A stretch of DNA of 64,000 nucleotides from Ferrimonas sp. YFM. Its GTDB lineage: Bacteria > Pseudomonadota > Gammaproteobacteria > Enterobacterales > Shewanellaceae. The stretch covers positions 558,001 to 622,000 of the forward strand of contig NZ_AP027368.1 of NCBI RefSeq assembly GCF_030296015.1, in the 5' to 3' direction. The position numbers were made by a program, and so were the translations under genes. Position 1 is the first letter of the stretch. The number at the start of each line of letters is the position of its first letter. The notes under the pieces were generated by a model that was not told where the DNA came from, did not search any database, and worked only from the letters and a program-made list of their open reading frames with translations. Positions 58,673 to 64,000 of the stretch are shown in pieces.

Positions 58673-60868
58673 ATGATGAAAACACCTAAGGCGCCGTTGG
58701 CGCTGTTGATGGCGTCGGCTCTGATGATGGGCGGTTGCGGGGATGGCGATGACGGCAAGGATGGGCAGCCCGGTCAGCCAGGGCAACCGGGCGATCCAGG
58801 TGCGCCCGGCAGCGTTGGCCTGCATATCGATATGGCTCAGGAGGCCATTGCCGAGATCAAGGGAGCAAGCTACGCAGAGGGTATTATTACCGTCGGGTTT
58901 GAGCTGACCAACGCCCAGGGGGTGGGTCTGTTTGGACTCGATGGCAGCAACCCCTACCACGACTTCCGCTTTTCCGTGGCGCAGCTGGCGGTAGAGGATG
59001 ACCTCAAGCAGTGGCAGTCACTGCTGAATGAGGCCACCAATGAGGCTGGTACCACTTTTGAGCAGGGGTTTGAGAAGCTAAAGGATTGTCCGGATTGCCT
59101 CCAGGACAACAGAGATGGCAGCTACAGCTACCGTTTCCATACCGACCTGTCTCAGTGGCAGGATCCGGCGGGCGTCGTTTTCGATCCGGCTCTGACCCAG
59201 AGACTGGCCATCGAGATGCAGTTCGAGTATGACTCCGGCCATGAACTGGCTGAGAATGCTCACTATGATTGGATCCCCTCCAGCGGAACCCAGGAAGGAG
59301 TGGAGACCCGGGAACTGCTGTTGATGGACACCTGTTATACCTGCCATCAGCCCGATAGCTTAAAGGCCCATGGTGGCCGGCGTCTGGATCTGGAAAACTG
59401 TCAGTCCTGTCACAATGGGCTGGTGTCCGATCCCGAGGGCGTGTCTGTCGAGCTGGGGCATATGGTTCACGCCATCCACATGGGACCGAATCGTCAGGGT
59501 AAGGATGAGCAGGGGAATGTGGTGCCCATGCCCTACACGGTTTCCGGCTATCACGGCCCACACGCCTTCGATTACCCGGCGTTTCCCACCAAGCCTTTCA
59601 TGGACTGCACCGCCTGTCACACCGGAAACGAGTCCCTGGCCGATGCCGACCTGTGGTTGAAGGATGCCAACGCCAATGCCTGCATCGGCTGTCATACCGA
59701 CAGCCCCGTGCAGCACAACTCCGACAAGAATCCGCAGCTGACCTGTACCGATTGCCACAGTGGCGTAGACCACCGCAAGCACGGTGCGCCCTATGACGCT
59801 GCGGCGGGATACTCGGTGACTGTGTCCAACATCGTGGTCAACGCCGAGAATCTGCTGGAGATGGACATTCAGGTCGTCGATGCCGACGGCAACCTGGTCA
59901 CCATCGATGAGATCTACCAGCAGGGGTATTCCAACCCCTATGTGGTGGTGAGCTGGGATGTGGACAAGGACTATCCCGAGCAGCGGGTGACCCTTGAGGG
60001 AGAGGGTTTCAGCGAGGGGACGACTTATGAGCACCGTCGTTTCAGCCTCAAGGGCGACGGTTCCACCACCTACGCCGATGGCACCTTCCACCTGACCACT
60101 GAGAAGGTCAAGCGCGGCACCACCTATACCCTGGACCTGCCAGCCGATATCGCTCAAAAGACTCTGGAGGTCCTGCCGTTGGTGAAGGTGTGCTTCGAGG
60201 ACAACAGTGCGGTTCGCACCGACTGCGTCAGCGAGGGTGCCTATCCGGCCTATGTTCAGAGTGAGCCGGTTCGCATCATCCTGGGTGACAGCGAGTCCCA
60301 GGTGCCGTCGCGCCGTGCCATCATCGACCAGGCGAGCTGTTTCGGTTGCCACTCCAAGGAGTTCTACCACGACTCCAACGGTGTCAACTGCATCGCCTGC
60401 CACACCAACGACAAGAAGTTGGTGGACGTGGAGGTGGATCACCAGCCCACCGGCTATCTGAAGTCCTCCAGCTTCATGTACAAAGCCCATAAGGCCGAGG
60501 GGCATGATAACGGCCATGGTGGCAGTGGCACTCTGCTGAAGACCGACTGCATGACCTGCCACTCTGCCGAGCAGGGCTGGGGTGGTCTGGCTTATGGTTT
60601 CGAACTGGGGCGCAACGCTGGCAGCGCCCTGGCGGTGCCCAGCACCGTCAAGGAGAAGGATGTGGCCGAGACCTGGTATGCCTCTCCTGACGTGGGTGCC
60701 TGCATGAGTTGCCATCAGAAGTACCTGTCCGATGCCGCCATGTCTCACATGATCAGCAACGGTGGTTACTTCGGTGACGACAAGGCCCAGGCTCAGGCGG
60801 CTCAGGAAGCCTGCGCCGTGTGCCACACCCCTGAGAAGGTGATGGCTCACCATGGGCACAAGCTCTAA
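58673..60868 (+). CDS. OmcA/MtrC-family decaheme c-type cytochrome lipoprotein 2
   Basis: A 731-residue lipoprotein (lipobox LMMGGC, Cys22) with ten CXXCH sites: CYTCH, CQSCH, CTACH, CIGCH, CTDCH, CFGCH, CIACH, CMTCH, CMSCH, CAVCH. A beta domain lies between the two five-heme blocks (~405-560). Eight Gly-X-Y triplets follow the lipid Cys (GDD GKD GQP GQP GQP GDP GAP GSV). ATG 58673 is chosen because GGAG is 6 bases upstream; an ATG at 58667 abuts it. Divergent from the double-HTH LysR. Confidence 0.92.
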   Translation: MMKTPKAPLALLMASALMMGGCGDGDDGKDGQPGQPGQPGDPGAPGSVGLHIDMAQEAIAEIKGASYAEGIITVGFELTNAQGVGLFGLDGSNPYHDFRFSVAQLAVEDDLKQWQSLLNEATNEAGTTFEQGFEKLKDCPDCLQDNRDGSYSYRFHTDLSQWQDPAGVVFDPALTQRLAIEMQFEYDSGHELAENAHYDWIPSSGTQEGVETRELLLMDTCYTCHQPDSLKAHGGRRLDLENCQSCHNGLVSDPEGVSVELGHMVHAIHMGPNRQGKDEQGNVVPMPYTVSGYHGPHAFDYPAFPTKPFMDCTACHTGNESLADADLWLKDANANACIGCHTDSPVQHNSDKNPQLTCTDCHSGVDHRKHGAPYDAAAGYSVTVSNIVVNAENLLEMDIQVVDADGNLVTIDEIYQQGYSNPYVVVSWDVDKDYPEQRVTLEGEGFSEGTTYEHRRFSLKGDGSTTYADGTFHLTTEKVKRGTTYTLDLPADIAQKTLEVLPLVKVCFEDNSAVRTDCVSEGAYPAYVQSEPVRIILGDSESQVPSRRAIIDQASCFGCHSKEFYHDSNGVNCIACHTNDKKLVDVEVDHQPTGYLKSSSFMYKAHKAEGHDNGHGGSGTLLKTDCMTCHSAEQGWGGLAYGFELGRNAGSALAVPSTVKEKDVAETWYASPDVGACMSCHQKYLSDAAMSHMISNGGYFGDDKAQAQAAQEACAVCHTPEKVMAHHGHKL

Positions 60869-60892
60869 GTATCATCATTACTTTCAGTGACC

Positions 60893-60920
60893 CAAAGCGC
60901 CCAATAGGGCGCTTTTTTTG
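60893..60920 (+). terminator. Terminator after decaheme 2
   Basis: AAAGCGCCC / GGGCGCTTT with AATA loop and T7. Confidence 0.92.
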
Positions 60921-60928
60921 CGCCATAA

Positions 60929-60956
60929 AAAAGGCCGCCCGATGGGCGGCCTTTTC
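60929..60956 (-). terminator. Terminator after menB
   Basis: GGCCGCCC / GGGCGGCC with GAT loop; on the minus strand it precedes TTTTTT. Nearly the same hairpin as at 57033. Confidence 0.85.
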
Positions 60957-60967
60957 GTCGATGTTGC

Positions 60968-61870
<903 letters not shown>

Positions 61871-61906
61871 AGGGTGTTCCTTGTATTTTCGTTGGCCAAA
61901 AGTTTA

Positions 61907-62172
61907 GGGCCTGTTGAACTTTGCTGAGTCGTCTTGCGCCAACATTTGGCTGTTGTGAAGCCAATTGGATTGGTCTTCATTTGGTCTGGATGAGCTGTTG
62001 GCAATGTCGTTGCGCCCTTCGGGGCCGGCCTGACGGCAGCCACTCTGCGTTGTTCGATTTTGACGTAGAACCACTATGCCTGCAATCGAACGCCTTGATT
62101 GGCCACCGTCACTCTCGGCCAAGCCCTCGCACCAAAGATCATCAGACCCTAGGCCTAAAGCTCAGCAGGGTC
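61907..62172. mobile_element. Candidate MITE-like element
   Basis: A 266-base noncoding stretch with imperfect terminal inverted repeats: GGGCCTGTTGAACTTT (61907-61922) against the reverse complement of 62157-62172 (12 of 16 match). No transposase frame. The inner CTGCGTTGTTCGATTTTGACG with downstream AATCGAACGCC recalls short interspersed repeats in Shewanella-like genomes. A target duplication was not seen. It separates menB from mutT. Confidence 0.4.
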
Positions 62173-62178
62173 AATGGC

Positions 62179-62583
62179 TCAGGTCTTGGGGAGTGATCCC
62201 TGTTCATGGATTAGCGCCTGCAGCAGCGGCAGGTCTGCCGGAGCCAGGGTGGTCAGGTCCACCTTATCAGGTTCAACCCACAGGTAGCGGTCGTGGCTGC
62301 CGGTCAGTTGGATAGGCTGAGGGCGCCACTGACAATAGTAACCATGCAGTCTGACCCCCTTGCTGCCGTAATGGTGCTCCGAGGTGCCCAGGTGGTGGCC
62401 AACCTGCTGCTCGATGCACAGCTCCTCTTTCAGCTCCCGTGCCAGGGCCTGCTCCAGGGACTCGCCGGGTTCGCACTTGCCACCGGGAAACTCCCACAGG
62501 CCTCCCTGGCTGCCGTCGGGGTGGCGACGACATAACAACAGCTTGTCCTGATGGACGATCAGGGCACAGGCGACTTCCAGCAT
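62179..62583 (-). CDS. mutT: 8-oxo-dGTP diphosphatase (MutT-type Nudix)
   Basis: A 134-residue Nudix hydrolase. The Nudix box is GGKCEPGESLEQALARELKEEL (G-x5-E-x7-REL-x-EE-x-G-like). The N-terminal VACALIVHQDKLLLCRRHPDGSQGGLWEFPGGK matches MutT. Start MLEVACAL at 62583; the longer upstream frame has no support. It sanitises oxidised nucleotides. Confidence 0.88.
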   Translation of the reverse strand: MLEVACALIVHQDKLLLCRRHPDGSQGGLWEFPGGKCEPGESLEQALARELKEELCIEQQVGHHLGTSEHHYGSKGVRLHGYYCQWRPQPIQLTGSHDRYLWVEPDKVDLTTLAPADLPLLQALIHEQGSLPKT

Positions 62584-62736
62584 GGGGACTCCTTCAGAAA
62601 AACGAGGATTCAGTGTGCGGATTTCCGAGGCGAATGCAAGGGATTGCTCTCTTCTGAAAAAATGTGATCTGGGATACACTTTTTCCGTGGATTCAATAGT
62701 CTTCCGTGGGGAGACCGAGTAAGGAGTGCTGGCACT

Positions 62737-63087
62737 ATGCCGAGAGAGGAGAAGGATCTGAGCCGTCCCTGGCTCAAAGGGTGGATCGCCCTTATCTATG
62801 TTCCCCTGGGAATTCAGATGATGTTCTGGATGATGGCTCTGGGGCTGGTGGACTTCAGCCTGCCCGAGTCCGTCGGGGCAGTGCCCATTACCCTGGTGAA
62901 CTACTATGTGTCGATAACCATACTGCTTTACCCGGCGTTCTTTCTCTACGGGTTGTTCTTCTCCCTGCATCAGAATCGCTGTGGCCTTGCCGCCCCCAAA
63001 GTCATGCTGGCCAGCCTCATCCCCTTCCTCAGTGCCGCGCCCTATCTGCTGGTGGGGGAGATAGGTGCCTATTTCGGTGGAAACTGA
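62737..63087 (+). CDS. Small integral membrane protein of unknown function
   Basis: A 116-residue protein with three membrane segments (~15-38 WIALIYVPLGIQMMFWMMALGL; ~50-78 ITLVNYYVSITILLYPAFFLYGLFF; ~90-112 VMLASLIPFLSAAPYLLVGEIGA). Family not recognised. Encoded alone, 102 bases before fre. Confidence 0.65.
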   Translation: MPREEKDLSRPWLKGWIALIYVPLGIQMMFWMMALGLVDFSLPESVGAVPITLVNYYVSITILLYPAFFLYGLFFSLHQNRCGLAAPKVMLASLIPFLSAAPYLLVGEIGAYFGGN

Positions 63088-63188
63088 CCATCAAGCGGGG
63101 AGTTTGATCACACTGTGGCCTGCATTGGCTGGGCCAACCTTTCTCCTGGGTTTAGACTGCGATTGCTTACCCTAGAAACGAGGTTTCC

Positions 63189-63935
63189 ATGAACGCTACC
63201 ATCGCCACTGTTGTCAGCGCCAAGCTGGTCAATCAGGATGTCTATCACGTACGCCTGCGTCCTCACAGCCCCATGGCTGCGCGAGCGGGTCAGTATGTGG
63301 AGGTTTGTCTGGATAACGGTTGGTGCGTTCCCTACTCCATGGCCAATGACCCTCAGCCAGGTGGCGAGCTGGAGATGTACATTCAGCACTTCCCCGAAGG
63401 CAAAGCCTGTGATCAGGTAATCAAAACCCTGACCAGCCGCACCGAGGTGCCCATTCTGGTGGATGGTGAGATTGTCTATGAGCAGGAGTGGGACAAGGAT
63501 CCTCTTATTGTGCTCAGTGCCGGCTGTGGCATCAGTCAGTCTCGCAGCGTGATTGAGCACCGTCTGGCCAGCAGCAGTGCTCAGCCCATCTATCTGTGCT
63601 GGGGAGGACGGGATGAAAGCGAACTGTTCGAGCTGCCGCAACTGCAGCAGTGGCTGAATGATCGCCGCTTTATGGCGGACCTGGCCCTGGAAAACCCTCC
63701 CGAAGGCTGGAGCAACAGTCAGGGCTATGTGGTTGACGTGGCGCTGCAACGCCTGACCTGGATGACCCCTCTTGAGCGGCAGCGTGCCCGGGTGGTGCTC
63801 ACCGGTTCGCCCACCATGGTGGATGCTTCTATGGCAAGGCTGGTTCAGGCGGGCTTCCGTCGTGAACGCTTGCTGGCGGATCAGGACTTTTATACTCCAA
63901 GAACCCTGGAGCCCCTGACCGCAGAGGTTGTTTAG
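63189..63935 (+). CDS. fre: NAD(P)H-flavin reductase
   Basis: A 248-residue oxidoreductase of the ferredoxin-NADP reductase fold that reduces free flavins with NAD(P)H. Marks: RAGQYVEVCL, flavin-site PYSMANDP, nucleotide-site VLSAGCGISQSRSVIEH and the C-terminal RRERLLADQDF. In some gammaproteobacteria fre follows ubiD; the preceding gene here is unrelated. The start ATG at 63189 behind AACGAGGTTTCC. Confidence 0.9.
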   Translation: MNATIATVVSAKLVNQDVYHVRLRPHSPMAARAGQYVEVCLDNGWCVPYSMANDPQPGGELEMYIQHFPEGKACDQVIKTLTSRTEVPILVDGEIVYEQEWDKDPLIVLSAGCGISQSRSVIEHRLASSSAQPIYLCWGGRDESELFELPQLQQWLNDRRFMADLALENPPEGWSNSQGYVVDVALQRLTWMTPLERQRARVVLTGSPTMVDASMARLVQAGFRRERLLADQDFYTPRTLEPLTAEVV

Positions 63936-63961
63936 CCAGTTAGGGCCAGCTCATTGATTTT

Positions 63962-63987
63962 TAAGGGACGCATCAGCGTCCCTTTTT
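63962..63987 (+). terminator. Terminator after fre
   Basis: AAGGGACGC / GCGTCCCTT with ATCA loop and T5. Confidence 0.85.
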
Positions 63988-64000
63988 CGTTTTTCTGCTA

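Overview
The window looks like chromosomal DNA of a marine, metal-respiring gammaproteobacterium of the Ferrimonas/Shewanella group (Alteromonadales). The evidence is the housekeeping order fau - 6S RNA - zapA / ygfB - pepP - ubiH - ubiI - gcvT - gcvH - gcvP, two OmcA/MtrC-type decaheme lipoproteins, two octaheme lipoproteins, a urocanate-reductase-type periplasmic flavoprotein, and GC-rich codon use in core genes set against AT-rich intergenic spacers. Ferrimonas is the best guess, but this is an inference from gene content; no 16S gene or species marker is present.

Layout. 1-11.5 kb is core: the end of an outer-membrane barrel gene, the folate enzyme fau, two tandem 6S RNA genes, zapA, and the ygfB-pepP-ubiH-ubiI and gcvTHP blocks. 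11.5-18.6 kb is mixed: a cupin, a Na/Pi transporter, a LysR regulator, uridine phosphorylase, a small membrane protein, and a pirin/glutathionyl-hydroquinone reductase pair. 19-22.6 kb holds decaheme cytochrome 1 and a LysR gene. 22.9-27.5 kb holds a molybdopterin-domain-fold periplasmic protein translationally coupled to a GGDEF-EAL protein, a zinc-finger/HNH-like protein and a VirK/YbjX protein. 27.6-35.1 kb holds a secreted CXXCH protein, an M14 peptidase, a YdhR protein, an SMR pair and four LysR genes. 35.4-43.4 kb holds an EAL phosphodiesterase and two tandem copies of an octaheme cytochrome plus AraC regulator cassette. 43.5-50.3 kb holds a hydrolase, a small secreted protein, catalase, an aromatic amino acid permease, an S46 dipeptidyl-peptidase and tRNA-Gly(CCC). 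50.3-58.3 kb holds an OmpK-like porin - urdA - apbE operon, a LuxR - response regulator - histidine kinase operon and a LysR protein with two DNA-binding domains. 58.7-64 kb holds decaheme cytochrome 2, menB, a MITE-like element, mutT, a small membrane protein and fre.

The accessory part reads as a set of alternative respiratory modules, each beside its own regulator: decaheme 1 with LysR, decaheme 2 divergent from the double-HTH LysR, and each octaheme followed by an AraC gene. No MtrA/MtrB-type porin-cytochrome conduit or CymA is in the window, so electrons must come from partners encoded elsewhere. ApbE would flavinylate UrdA. MenB supplies menaquinone for anaerobic respiration.

The most notable observations are: tandem 6S RNA genes with about 17 differences in 183 bases; the duplicated cytochrome-AraC cassettes, whose promoters keep four short blocks at identical spacing; the LysR protein with two tandem winged-helix domains; collagen-like Gly-X-Y linkers after the lipobox of both decaheme cytochromes; and the coupled molybdopterin-fold/GGDEF-EAL gene pair. 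All calls rest on reading the sequence and on family knowledge; no searches were run.
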